This document shows, one piece after another, positions 43,579 through 51,444 of a stretch of DNA of 64,000 nt. The DNA is taken from assembly GCF_002368295.1 (NCBI RefSeq), contig NZ_AP018248.1, forward strand, positions 1,893,477 to 1,957,476, written 5' to 3'. The notes under the pieces are model-generated. The model was not told the origin of the DNA. It did not search any database and saw nothing but the letters and a program-made list of their open reading frames with translations. The translations under genes and the position numbers were made by a program. The DNA is from Tolypothrix tenuis PCC 7101. GTDB taxonomy: Bacteria; Cyanobacteriota; Cyanobacteriia; Cyanobacteriales; Nostocaceae. Every line of letters starts with the position of its first letter. The first letter of the stretch is position 1.

Positions 43579-44402
43579 TTACCATGACTCCTGGCGATAT
43601 GTCGTGCTTGTTGCAGTTCTGCGACTAATTCTGCAAAGGCTGGTAAGTTTTCATCTCGTTCGAGAACCATTCCTTTGACTGGAAACTTGGCGACAACATC
43701 ATCCATCAGTTGCCAAATTTCGGCTGGTGTCGAGTGGGAATGGCTATCAATCAACACACCATCATGCCAATGTCCACCGACGAAATGCAACTGTACAACA
43801 CGTTCTAGGGGTAATTGTTGCAGAAACTGCTGCACATCATAGCTGTGGTTAACAGCATTAGTGTAGAGATTCGTCACATCTAACAGCAACCCACAATCAG
43901 CACGTTCTGCTACTTCTGCTAAAAATTGGGCTTCTGTCATCTCCGCACCAGGAAGCGCCACCAAATAACTAATATTTTCTAATATTAATGGCACATCAAT
44001 CCAGCGACGCACTTCAGCGATGTTACGACAAACAACTTCCACAGCTTCCTGGGTATAAGGTAGCGGTGATAAATGTCCAATATCAATTCCCCCAGCTTTG
44101 GTAAAACAAAGATGCTCACTCCACCAAGGCGGGTTAAGCTGCTTAATCAGTGCTGCTAGTTTACTCAAATAATCTCTATCCAAACCTTCAGCACTACCTA
44201 ACGACAAATTAATTGCATGGGGAATTAGGGGGAAATGCGCCGCCAGCAATTCTAATTCCTGCTGTTTTGCTGCGGGTGCATCTAAATAATGTTCAGCAAC
44301 AATTTCTAGAAAGTCTACTGGCTGACGATTGAGAAACAATTCACTTTTAAAGAGTTCTCTAAAGCCTAACCCCACACCTAAATTCGGGAGATGAGATAAC
44401 AT
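43569..44402 (-). CDS. DUF692 family multinuclear iron oxidative enzyme (MbnB/TglH-like)
   Basis: 277 residues, TIM-barrel family. Likely metal ligands are in 'LIPHAINLSLGS', 'WWSEHLCF', 'LILENISYL', 'LLLDVTNLYTNAVNH', 'VVQLHFVGGHWHDG', 'LIDSHSHSTP' and 'GMVLERDEN', so the full His/Asp/Glu set appears intact. Characterised members (MbnB, TglH, ChrH and others) use two or three irons and O2 to modify Cys or other residues of ribosomal peptides. It overlaps its partner gene downstream. Upstream on the same strand is a membrane protein with a Cys/Gly-rich tail, the plausible substrate or companion. Confidence 0.9.
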   Translation of the reverse strand: MLSHLPNLGVGLGFRELFKSELFLNRQPVDFLEIVAEHYLDAPAAKQQELELLAAHFPLIPHAINLSLGSAEGLDRDYLSKLAALIKQLNPPWWSEHLCFTKAGGIDIGHLSPLPYTQEAVEVVCRNIAEVRRWIDVPLILENISYLVALPGAEMTEAQFLAEVAERADCGLLLDVTNLYTNAVNHSYDVQQFLQQLPLERVVQLHFVGGHWHDGVLIDSHSHSTPAEIWQLMDDVVAKFPVKGMVLERDENLPAFAELVAELQQARHIARSHGKWV

Positions 44403-44551
44403 CTTATTAGCAATTCAAAATTCACAAAGCCATATATGACAAGGTTCCAAAGTTTGCACCTGTGGCTAAATTTTGGAGAATTGGGAAGCTAAACCACATC
44501 TAATTTGCATAATCTTCAATTGTATATTTATTGTGGGGCGGGCATCTTGCC

Positions 44552-44743
44552 ATATGTGTCAACTTAAGCTGAAAGCTATATACGGCGCGTGTTGTACAAA
44601 AACCCTCGCCCTCATCCCCTAACCCCTTCTCCCCCTGGAGAAGGGGAATTAAATCTCTTGCTCCCCTCTCCCTGTGGGAGAGGGGCTGGGGGTGAGGGCA
44701 AAACCCTGCAACCAAGCGGGTTTCACGTTAAGTTGACACTACT
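44552..44743. mobile_element. Miniature inverted-repeat element, copy D (192 bp)
   Basis: Ends ATATGTGTCAACTTAAGC and CGTTAAGTTGACACTACT. It is flanked by the direct repeat GGCATCTTGCC (44541-44551 and 44744-44754), the exact centre of a GGCGGGCATCTTGCCCGCC palindrome. It lies between the Cys-rich membrane protein gene and the DUF692 gene and may separate their expression or add a hairpin to a joint transcript. Confidence 0.85.
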
Positions 44744-44792
44744 GGCATCTTGCCCGCCCAATCTATGCAAGTTAAATGCCTTAACAGCTTAT

Positions 44793-45719
44793 TTAACCAC
44801 TGCAGCCACCACAGCCACCACCGCAACCGCCACCGCAGGAACTTCCACCACTGCAGGAACTTCCACTACTGCAACCACTATCAGAGGAGTTGCTTCTTTG
44901 GCTACTGGTTCTAGATGTCGCAGGATAGAAAACTTTGTAGTATGAATCGTATTCAGTACCAGCGAGTGCTTCCACGCCAAAGAGTGCTACTAGCAAATTG
45001 TAATTAAATCCTGAAAGGAAGCTAGAGTTCTTCGCCTTAGTCTTCAATTGAGCAAATGTAGCTTGGAGTTGTTGCAGGTAAACTTGTCCTCGATAGCTAA
45101 GGCGCGATCGCATCCGGCTTAACCATAAAATACACATTATCGATATGACAGCCATAAATATGAGCAGGCTGACATTATGATGGTTATTTTCTAAAGCAAT
45201 CAGGAGTTTATAACCACCTAAACTGAAAATAATTGTAGCCGCAATTAAGCCAACTTTATAATTCCATCTTTGCCATTCTTGAGCATATAATAGTTGTTCA
45301 TTGCGTAGTTTTCCTTCAAAAGTATCGCAATATAATACTACTTTCGAGGCTATTACCCAGAGAGATTTTGCTTCTGGAGTTGTTGAATAACTAAAAAACA
45401 CTTCTCTCTCTATAGGATGCAATTGCAATACATTCTCATGCTCTGATGTTTGGCTGATTTTCTCTCCAGTAATCTGTAGATAATTCTTTTGAATTAAACT
45501 CAAAATTGCTACCTTTACTACTTCTAATACTCCCTCACGAAAGTAAGCAACTTCGTAAGGATCTGGTTCGCTAGGGATTAAAGGTAAAGGTTGATTTGTT
45601 GTCGGATCTTGTACAAGTTTCCAGCAACCAAAAAGTGTCAAGCTAATGACGCTACCATACAAAAGTAAGAAGTTTGGCCCGTACATATCTGCAATTGGGT
45701 TATGTAGCAAGGCTTCCAT
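44793..45719 (-). CDS. TIGR04222-type membrane protein with Cys/Gly/Ser-rich tail
   Basis: 308 residues. It opens 'NPIADMYGPNFLLLYGSVIS' (membrane helix 1), then 'PDPYEVAYFREGVLEVVKVA' with 'ILSLIQKNYLQIT', a cytoplasmic-looking domain, and two more helices (about 157-178 and 186-203). The last 37 residues are low-complexity with six Cys, ending in CGGGCGGGCGGCSG. I recognise the N-terminal part as the TIGR04222 ('near low-complexity tail') family. Such tails resemble RiPP cores. It is the upstream neighbour of the DUF692 pair on the same strand, separated by 390 bp including element D. Confidence 0.8.
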   Translation of the reverse strand: MEALLHNPIADMYGPNFLLLYGSVISLTLFGCWKLVQDPTTNQPLPLIPSEPDPYEVAYFREGVLEVVKVAILSLIQKNYLQITGEKISQTSEHENVLQLHPIEREVFFSYSTTPEAKSLWVIASKVVLYCDTFEGKLRNEQLLYAQEWQRWNYKVGLIAATIIFSLGGYKLLIALENNHHNVSLLIFMAVISIMCILWLSRMRSRLSYRGQVYLQQLQATFAQLKTKAKNSSFLSGFNYNLLVALFGVEALAGTEYDSYYKVFYPATSRTSSQRSNSSDSGCSSGSSCSGGSSCGGGCGGGCGGCSG

Positions 45720-46094
45720 AAGGTTTTACTCCCAATTATCACACCACTAGTACCTCAAGGCGGAAGTCAAAAGGAGCCAGTGCGTTGCGCGGGTTCCCCG
45801 CGTTGTAGCAACTGGCGTTCAAAAGTCAAAAGTCAAAAGTATTGTTTTCTCTGGCTTTGACGTTTTATAAATGGTCTATTGATTCCCGCCAATTTGTACG
45901 AAATATATTAGCTCCATATATACAAACAACAAGAGTTATCGTGTTTACGGAAAACTTTGATATTAATATCAGCAGTGCATCAGTTTTTCCGCCATAACCC
46001 ACCCTACCACTGCTATTTTGAATCTTGTACAGACGCGATTCATCGCGTCTCTGCAATTCTTCATTAATTAAAAACCTGAATCCTCAAACAGAAA
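45720..46094. other. Gene-less stretch with palindromes
   Basis: It holds a GCGCGGGTTCCCCGCG palindrome at about 45786-45801 and the AGACGCGATTCATCGCGTCT palindrome (46031-46050). There are short runs of AAAAGTC. No gene supported. Confidence 0.5.
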
Positions 46095-46886
46095 TTAATC
46101 AGCACTCATCACGGGTAACTTGGTTCCGCATCTTTTGCAAAACCCAGCATCCGCATCGTGGTAAGCTAAACCGCACCCAGAACAATTTGCTTCTATTTGA
46201 TTTGCAGTTTTTACCAATCGCTTAATTAAATCACCAACTTGCCAAGGAATTAAGGCGATACCTGTCAAAATCATCAATACTGTTAACCAGCGTCCTAATT
46301 CAGAAGCGGGTGTTACATCCCCAAAACCCACAGTTGTCATGGTGACAATGGAAAAATACAATGCATCTAAAAAAGTGGCGAAACTTTGGGGATTAACAGG
46401 ATGTTCAACTTGATAAATTAAGCCAGAGTAAACAAATATAATCGCAAATAAGGTAAATAATATTCGTGCAAATATTACCCCATCTTCAGTACTGACACTA
46501 CCAAAGAAAAATTTTTTATCGATAAACCTGATTAGCCTTAAAATCCGAAACCATCGTAATAAACGAATAAAGCTTAAATCTACAGCTCCTAGAAAAAATG
46601 GCAAGATAGCAATTAAGTCGATAATGGAATATAGACTAAAAAAATACTTGAGTTTATTTTCTGCGCTCCATAGACGGATGGCATATTCAACTGCAAAAAC
46701 TATGAATATAACAGTATCAATAATTTGTAATTGGAAACGGAGAGAATCAGGAATATTATAAGTTTCTGCTACGAAAATTCCTGAAGATAAAAGAACCAAT
46801 CCGGCGATAGTTAAGTTAATTACTTGTCCTAGTGGTGTTTCTATGTCTGTTAAATAGAATTCGGCTTTTTCTCTGCTCAGTAACAT
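46095..46886 (-). CDS. Voltage-gated potassium channel-like ion transporter with C-terminal zinc ribbon
   Basis: 263 residues, six transmembrane segments. S4 is 'FIRLLRWFRILRLIRFIDKK' with Arg every third position, and the selectivity filter is 'TMTTVGFGDVTP'. After S6 the protein ends with a zinc-ribbon: 'CSGCGLAYHDADAGFCKRCG', two CxxC pairs about 11 residues apart. It is expected to pass K+ across the plasma membrane in response to voltage. The short cytoplasmic ribbon is unusual for this family and may sense a ligand or redox state or help tetramerisation (inference). Confidence 0.88.
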   Translation of the reverse strand: MLLSREKAEFYLTDIETPLGQVINLTIAGLVLLSSGIFVAETYNIPDSLRFQLQIIDTVIFIVFAVEYAIRLWSAENKLKYFFSLYSIIDLIAILPFFLGAVDLSFIRLLRWFRILRLIRFIDKKFFFGSVSTEDGVIFARILFTLFAIIFVYSGLIYQVEHPVNPQSFATFLDALYFSIVTMTTVGFGDVTPASELGRWLTVLMILTGIALIPWQVGDLIKRLVKTANQIEANCSGCGLAYHDADAGFCKRCGTKLPVMSAD

Positions 46887-46977
46887 ATATAACCCTAACT
46901 ATTTTTCAGTATTTCGTAGAAACAACATTTAAAATGCGATATTCTTAACAAGTATCTTTTTCCACTCCTTAGGTAAT

Positions 46978-47403
46978 ATGGATCGTGAATATTTTATGCG
47001 CCTAGCGATCGCAGAAGCAACAAAAGGTGATGCACCTTATGGCGCAGTGATTGTGAAAGATAACGAAGTTGTTGCCGTAGGTCATAATACTGTAAGACGA
47101 GATCACGATCCATCTGCTCATGCAGAAATCAATGTTATTCGTAGTTTAACAGCTAAAATTCAAAATCCTTCTTTGACAGGGTATAGCATATATACCACTG
47201 CTGAACCTTGTCCTATGTGTGCAACTGCTTGTGTGTGGACGGGTATCTCTGAGATTATCTATGGTGCTTCTATTCAAGATTTAATTTCCATCAATCAATC
47301 ACAAATTGAGATTTCTTGTGAAGAGGTGATTGCTAAATCATTTAGAAATATCAATGTGATTAAAGGAGTTTTAAAAACAGAATGCTTGGCATTATTTAAT
47401 TAA
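46978..47403 (+). CDS. Nucleoside deaminase (CMP/dCMP/guanine deaminase family)
   Basis: 141 residues. The zinc motif is complete: HAE at 48-50 and PCPMC with Cys78 and Cys81. 'MRLAIAEATKGDAPYGAVIV' at the N-terminus and 'IYGASIQDLISINQSQIEIS' afterwards are typical of the guanine/tRNA-adenosine deaminase-like branch. It hydrolytically deaminates a free base or nucleoside in the cytoplasm. Which one is not decided by sequence: guanine deaminase-like is favoured over TadA because TadA-specific RNA-binding residues are not evident. Confidence 0.9.
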   Translation: MDREYFMRLAIAEATKGDAPYGAVIVKDNEVVAVGHNTVRRDHDPSAHAEINVIRSLTAKIQNPSLTGYSIYTTAEPCPMCATACVWTGISEIIYGASIQDLISINQSQIEISCEEVIAKSFRNINVIKGVLKTECLALFN

Positions 47404-47832
47404 ACGCCAAGCATTCTATTTTATTTAAATAGCGATTGATTTGTCACTGATTAAAAAAGCCAGATCAATTGGGGGATTCTCCCCCAAACCCCCGATTGGG
47501 TGACGGTTGCGTCCCCCAAACCCCCTCCAAAATTATTGTTCTGTTTTCTTTATTGAGTAACTAGTTTTTTTGGTTTTGTTATCAATTAATTTTCTTAAGT
47601 GAACTGTATTTCGATATAAAGTTACTGTCTTTTCCATATTTGGATATTGAATAAAATAAATAATACAGTTTTAAAAAAAGAATGCGACATATGGGTAGGG
47701 GAACGGCACCTGTAATATAGTTGATATACCTAAAGATTGTAGATGCCGTGCCCATACAAAGAATTTATCTGTCGCAAACATTATTTGAATTTGTATAAAC
47801 TTTAGTTTATTAGTAATAATTTTCATAGATAA
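47404..47832. other. Gene-less stretch, C-rich repeats and a family-2 element
   Basis: About 47475-47530 has repeated CCCCCAAACCCCC blocks that pair with GGGGG near 47472. The rest is AT-rich and includes the element at 47663. No gene supported. Confidence 0.5.
47663..47796. repeat. Inverted-repeat element, family 2, long form (134 bp)
   Basis: Ends ATACAGTTTTAAA and TTTGAATTTGTAT. Inner inverted blocks TGCGACATAT...ACGGCACC and GCCGTGCCCATACAAAG...ATCTGTCGCA match the copy at 36002. It lies 37 bp downstream of the response regulator gene. Confidence 0.65.
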
Positions 47833-48495
47833 TTAATCGCCGTCATTTAAATATGCTAAAAATGTATTAGCAAAAATGGCAGCTTGAGTGCGATCGCGTA
47901 AATTGAGACGATTCAACATATTGGTCACATGGTTTTTGACTGTCCCCTCAGAAATGTAGAGTTGTTGGGCTATTTCTCGATTACTAGCGCCTTGAGCAAT
48001 GAGGCGTAAAACTTCTTTTTCTCTAGGAGTAAGTTCTGCTAAACTCGGCGGAATTTCTGGTGGTGGGGTAGGTTCTAAAGTGGGAAACTGCATCAATAAT
48101 TTTTTGACTATTCCTGGCCCTAATTGGGTGTAACCTTTGTGAACAGCACGAATTGCAAAAGCTAATTCTTCTGAAGGTGTATCCTTGAGTAAATAACCCA
48201 TTGCACCATTCTGGAGTGCAGCTTTGACATATTCATCATCATCAAAAGTTGTTAATACTAAAACTTTAATACCGCTAAATCGCTGTTGAATTTCTCTTGT
48301 AGCTGCAACTCCATCCATAATCGGCATTCTAATATCCATCAATACTACATTCGGTTGCAATTCGGCAATTAAATTCAGTGCGATTGCTCCATTTTCCGCT
48401 TCCCCTACAATTTCTAAATCTGTTTCTAATTCTAATAAGGCTCTTAATCCTTGACGAATTAGATTTTGGTCATCTACTAGTAATACTTTAATCAT
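47833..48495 (-). CDS. NarL/LuxR-family response regulator
   Basis: 220 residues. The receiver domain has the phosphoacceptor Asp54 in 'VVLMDIRMPIMDG', with acidic residues 'VDD' at 8-9 and Lys in 'YLLKDTPSEEL'. The C-terminal LuxR-type HTH (about 150-210) is 'LTPREKEVLRLIAQGASNRE' with 'IAQQLYISEGTVKNHVTNML'. It overlaps the end of the histidine kinase gene by 4 bp, so the pair is co-translated. The divergent Spy/CpxP-like gene 350 bp upstream of the kinase is a plausible target. Confidence 0.93.
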   Translation of the reverse strand: MIKVLLVDDQNLIRQGLRALLELETDLEIVGEAENGAIALNLIAELQPNVVLMDIRMPIMDGVAATREIQQRFSGIKVLVLTTFDDDEYVKAALQNGAMGYLLKDTPSEELAFAIRAVHKGYTQLGPGIVKKLLMQFPTLEPTPPPEIPPSLAELTPREKEVLRLIAQGASNREIAQQLYISEGTVKNHVTNMLNRLNLRDRTQAAIFANTFLAYLNDGD

Positions 48496-49724
48496 CTATT
48501 CAGCCTCATTAGAGGAATATCAACTATAATTTTACAACCCTCTCCAGGTGTACTGTTAATATTAAATACACCACCAATTGCTAAAGTGCGATCGCGCATA
48601 CTTTGCAAGCCAAACCCAGTAGTATTTTGCTTAAAGTCAAAACCTTGACCGTTATCCTGAACAGTTAAATGTAAACCCCTAGGAGTTTTATCTATTTCTA
48701 TCCTCACTTCTGTGGCTTTAGCGTACTTAGAAACATTAGTCAATGATTCTTGAATGATGCGGTAGATAGCAATTTTAATTTCGCTAGGTAAAGGATGATC
48801 TAAGTTAATCATGCAAATTGGTGAAAAGCCATTGGCATGATGAAAATCTTCTAATAGTTGATTAATTGCTTGCTCTAATGATTGTTCTTGTAATGGATGA
48901 GAACGCATCGTAGAAATAGATTGTCTCACATCTTGTAATGCTTTAGAACCTAATTCTTTCGCTCTTTTCAAAAAATCATGAGCTTTATTAGGATTAGATT
49001 GCGACAATTTTAAAGCTGTTTCTAATTGCAGATTTAACGCTGTTAAGGAATGTCCCAAGGAATCATGAATTTCTCGCGCAATGCGATTACGTTCTTCTAA
49101 AGTTGCTTGGTTCTCAATGCGGAGAGCATATTGACGCAATTTTTCGTTAGCAACAGCTAATTCTTCCCGACTTTGGCGTTCAGATAATACTGTATTCATT
49201 AGCATTAATACAAAAATCAAACTTAAGCCAAATAATAAAGATAAACTCAGAGTTAAAAATTGAAATCGTTCTTGGACTTGGGGAATAGGAGAAAAATTCT
49301 GCCACTTACGTTGTAGTGTCAGCCAAAATAAAAGAAATGATATAGATGTAACTATTAAACGCCCTGGTAATTGAAAAATTAAGCAACTACGAGTTACTAA
49401 AATCATATAGATAAAAGGAAAGAGCCGAGAAATTCTCCCACCTACGAAACCAGTGGTAAAAATCAAAAAAACTTCAATAGCTGTAAAAATTATTTTACTT
49501 ATCTGGTTGCCGGTGGGTAATCTCAAACCCATCAAACCAAAAATAATTAAACAGCCAGTTGCAACTATTAAATTCTCGGGACTGGGTTCGTGAAACCTAC
49601 CAGCAAAACGTGGCGGTGGTGGAGATGGCATAATCGCAGTTAGCATAGCGATCGCTAACAGTATCCACTCTAAATAAAGTAGAAATCGAAACGGATGATT
49701 GTTAATTTGTATTGGGGGTTTCAT
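48492..49724 (-). CDS. Sensor histidine kinase, HisKA_3 (NarX/DesK-type)
   Basis: 410 residues. About six N-terminal transmembrane segments (to about residue 180) serve as the sensing part with very little periplasmic sequence. Then comes a coiled-coil helix and the HisKA_3 box 'RNRIAREIHDSLGHSLTALN' with His220. The ATPase domain has the N box 'IIQESLTNVSKYAKA', 'VQDNGQGFD' and 'GFGLQSMRDRTLAIGG'. It phosphorylates the response regulator encoded immediately downstream. The membrane-embedded sensor resembles DesK-type kinases, which respond to membrane state; the signal is unknown. Confidence 0.92.
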   Translation of the reverse strand: MKPPIQINNHPFRFLLYLEWILLAIAMLTAIMPSPPPPRFAGRFHEPSPENLIVATGCLIIFGLMGLRLPTGNQISKIIFTAIEVFLIFTTGFVGGRISRLFPFIYMILVTRSCLIFQLPGRLIVTSISFLLFWLTLQRKWQNFSPIPQVQERFQFLTLSLSLLFGLSLIFVLMLMNTVLSERQSREELAVANEKLRQYALRIENQATLEERNRIAREIHDSLGHSLTALNLQLETALKLSQSNPNKAHDFLKRAKELGSKALQDVRQSISTMRSHPLQEQSLEQAINQLLEDFHHANGFSPICMINLDHPLPSEIKIAIYRIIQESLTNVSKYAKATEVRIEIDKTPRGLHLTVQDNGQGFDFKQNTTGFGLQSMRDRTLAIGGVFNINSTPGEGCKIIVDIPLMRLNR

Positions 49725-50074
49725 AAAACTAAAAGTTAATTAAATGAATTAATAAAATTCTTTGCTTAAATTTTTAGTGAATAATACTTCTACATAGCAA
49801 GAGCTTGATTACTCAAATTCTTACAGCATGGTTTTTATTTACGTACATCCACCGAGTTAATTGCAAGCCTTTTAAATAGAAATACAAAAATAAACTGCTA
49901 AATCAGCAGTTTTTTCACCTTAATTTAATTTAGCTGAAATTACTAGTATGATTGCTCATGAATGAATAATGACTAAAGTCATGGGTGTATCCGTGACTTT
50001 TGCCTCATGTGTTTACCAAAGACGAGTTCGTAAGATGGTGACATCAGAAAAAGAAAAAACACACGAGGTCAATC
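49725..50074. promoter_or_regulatory. Divergent promoter region, two-component genes / Spy-like gene
   Basis: 350 bp. A hairpin AAACTGCT...AGCAGTTTTTTC lies near 49890-49914 and could be a terminator or leader structure. Near 49970-50000 an inverted pair 'TAAAGTCATGG' and 'CCGTGACTTTT' is present. It is likely to hold the regulator's binding site, but no operator can be assigned. Confidence 0.35.
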
Positions 50075-50629
50075 ATGAAAGTTAAAACATTATCCTTGGT
50101 AGCTGGTGCGATCGCTTTAACTTTAACAGCAACTCCCTTTGCGGCTCAAGCACAACGAGGTTTTTCTGGACATAAGCAAGTAGTTGCACAAAACACCAAT
50201 GGACAACGTGGAGAACGCCCAAATAAAGGGCCTTGGCAACAATTAGGGTTAAGCGATGCACAAAAAACCCAAATTCAGCAAATTCGCCGCGATACCCGCA
50301 CCCAAATTGAAGGAATTCTTACCCAAGAACAAAAAGACCAGTTAAAAGCGCAATTTGAGCAACGTCAAGCGCAAAGAGGTCAGCGTCGCGCCCAAGGTGC
50401 ACAACGTCCCCAAGGTCAACAGCCTGGTGAGTTTGGCAAAAAAGGTTTTGAGTCTCTGAATTTAACAGAAGCCCAAAAAACCCAAATCAAGCAAATTATG
50501 CAGAATTCACAACAACAAATCCAAGCAGTTTTGACTCCCGAACAACGCACAAAATTACAGCAAATGCGTGAGAATGCACGTGCACGCTGGCAACAACGTA
50601 ATTCTAACCAAGGCACACAACAACCATAA
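50075..50629 (+). CDS. Spy/CpxP-like periplasmic LTXXQ protein
   Basis: 184 residues with a Sec signal peptide (1-26, ending PFAAQAQ). Two LTXXQ-type blocks: 'LGLSDAQKTQIQQIRRDTRT' (about 60-80) and 'LNLTEAQKTQIKQIMQNSQQ' (about 125-145), each followed by 'LTQEQKDQL' or 'LTPEQRTKL'. The body is Gln/Arg-rich and helical. Spy-type proteins are ATP-independent periplasmic chaperones, and CpxP types inhibit a sensor kinase. The divergent NarL-type two-component system nearby is the natural regulator, so the pair looks like an envelope stress circuit. Confidence 0.85.
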   Translation: MKVKTLSLVAGAIALTLTATPFAAQAQRGFSGHKQVVAQNTNGQRGERPNKGPWQQLGLSDAQKTQIQQIRRDTRTQIEGILTQEQKDQLKAQFEQRQAQRGQRRAQGAQRPQGQQPGEFGKKGFESLNLTEAQKTQIKQIMQNSQQQIQAVLTPEQRTKLQQMRENARARWQQRNSNQGTQQP

Positions 50630-50739
50630 GTAAAATCATAAAATAAAGGCTTACTACCACTTTCTACCCCATCAAAAATAAGTGTTAATTCCTAAGATTA
50701 TCTTGGTTGTTTGTTTGTTCTAAACCATTGTTAAAAACT

Positions 50740-50773
50740 AAATTCCCAACTTTAGCCAAGAAGTTGGGAATTT
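50740..50773. terminator. Perfect 13-bp hairpin before the COQ4-like gene
   Basis: AAATTCCCAACTT, loop TAGCCAAG, AAGTTGGGAATTT. It lies 110 bp after the Spy-like gene and 26 bp before the next ATG, so it probably terminates the Spy-like transcript. The flanking A- and T-rich arms give it terminator character on both strands. Confidence 0.6.
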
Positions 50774-50798
50774 GCATATCACAATCTACAAATAGAAG

Positions 50799-51338
50799 AT
50801 GATGCAACCTGTTACTGCTTCCGCAAATGCCATTCCTCGCCTGCAACAACTCTTAGATTTACTTGACCGTAAAGCTGAAGCTCAAGGGCTAGCTGTGCCG
50901 CAAATAGTATACATCGAAAAATTGCAGTTGCTTCCTCAAGGCACTTTTGGCAGAGCTTGGGCAGATTTATTGCAGCAAAATAACTTAAAACCCTTCACTA
51001 CAGGCCCTCGTCGCAAACAACTCCACGATGGTATTCATGCGATTACAGGCTATGGTACAGACTTGATTGGGGAAGCAGAAGTACAGGCTTTTCTCTTAGG
51101 AACCAAGTTTAGTCCTATTAATTTTATGTTGGGTTTGGGGCTATTACGTGCGATCCACAGATACCAAAATCATCGGCAAAAGTTTAGTTGGGAAAAATTG
51201 TGGCAAGCATACCAACGCGGTTATCACTCCCATTTAGACCCCGATACTTGGCAACCAGAATTATTTTGGCACTTACCGTTAACTGAGGTGCAAGTTTTAT
51301 TTGGTATAACCCAGAATCAATCATCAAAATTGCTGTAG
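50799..51338 (+). CDS. COQ4-like protein
   Basis: 179 residues. The family motif is clear: 'LHDGIHAITGYGTDLIGEAE' (His-Asp-x3-His with a later Glu), which forms the metal site of COQ4, followed by 'VQAFLLGTKFSPINFMLGLG'. In eukaryotes COQ4 is a ubiquinone biosynthesis protein that acts in decarboxylation/hydroxylation of the ring. Cyanobacteria make plastoquinone, so the role here is not established. It stands alone on the strand, followed by a palindrome that starts at its stop codon. Confidence 0.8.
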   Translation: MMQPVTASANAIPRLQQLLDLLDRKAEAQGLAVPQIVYIEKLQLLPQGTFGRAWADLLQQNNLKPFTTGPRRKQLHDGIHAITGYGTDLIGEAEVQAFLLGTKFSPINFMLGLGLLRAIHRYQNHRQKFSWEKLWQAYQRGYHSHLDPDTWQPELFWHLPLTEVQVLFGITQNQSSKLL

Positions 51339-51358
51339 AGACGCGATTAATCGCGTCT
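51339..51358. repeat. Palindromic repeat AGACGCGATTAATCGCGTCT
   Basis: An exact 20-bp palindrome immediately after the COQ4-like stop codon. It is the intact form of the site into which miniature element B is inserted at 34030-34242. Confidence 0.8.
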
Positions 51359-51381
51359 GTTGATTTTAACCTTGTTACTTT

Positions 51382-51410
51382 AACCCCTAGCTTTTGCTGG
51401 GGGTTTTGAG
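51382..51410 (+). terminator. Rho-independent terminator before sipA
   Basis: AACCCC-t-AGC, loop TTTT, GCT-g-GGGGTT followed by TTG. The hairpin lies 44 bp downstream of the COQ4-like gene and 35 bp upstream of the sipA start, which separates the two transcription units. Confidence 0.7.
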
Positions 51411-51444
51411 TTATGAGTTATTCAAAACTCTTTGTTGGATCAAA

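Noticed and set aside
44589..44945. 118-codon plus-strand frame
   Set aside because: It runs through miniature element D and then antisense to the Cys/Gly tail of the TIGR04222-type gene; the Thr/Ala-rich end is a shadow of the Gly/Cys codons.
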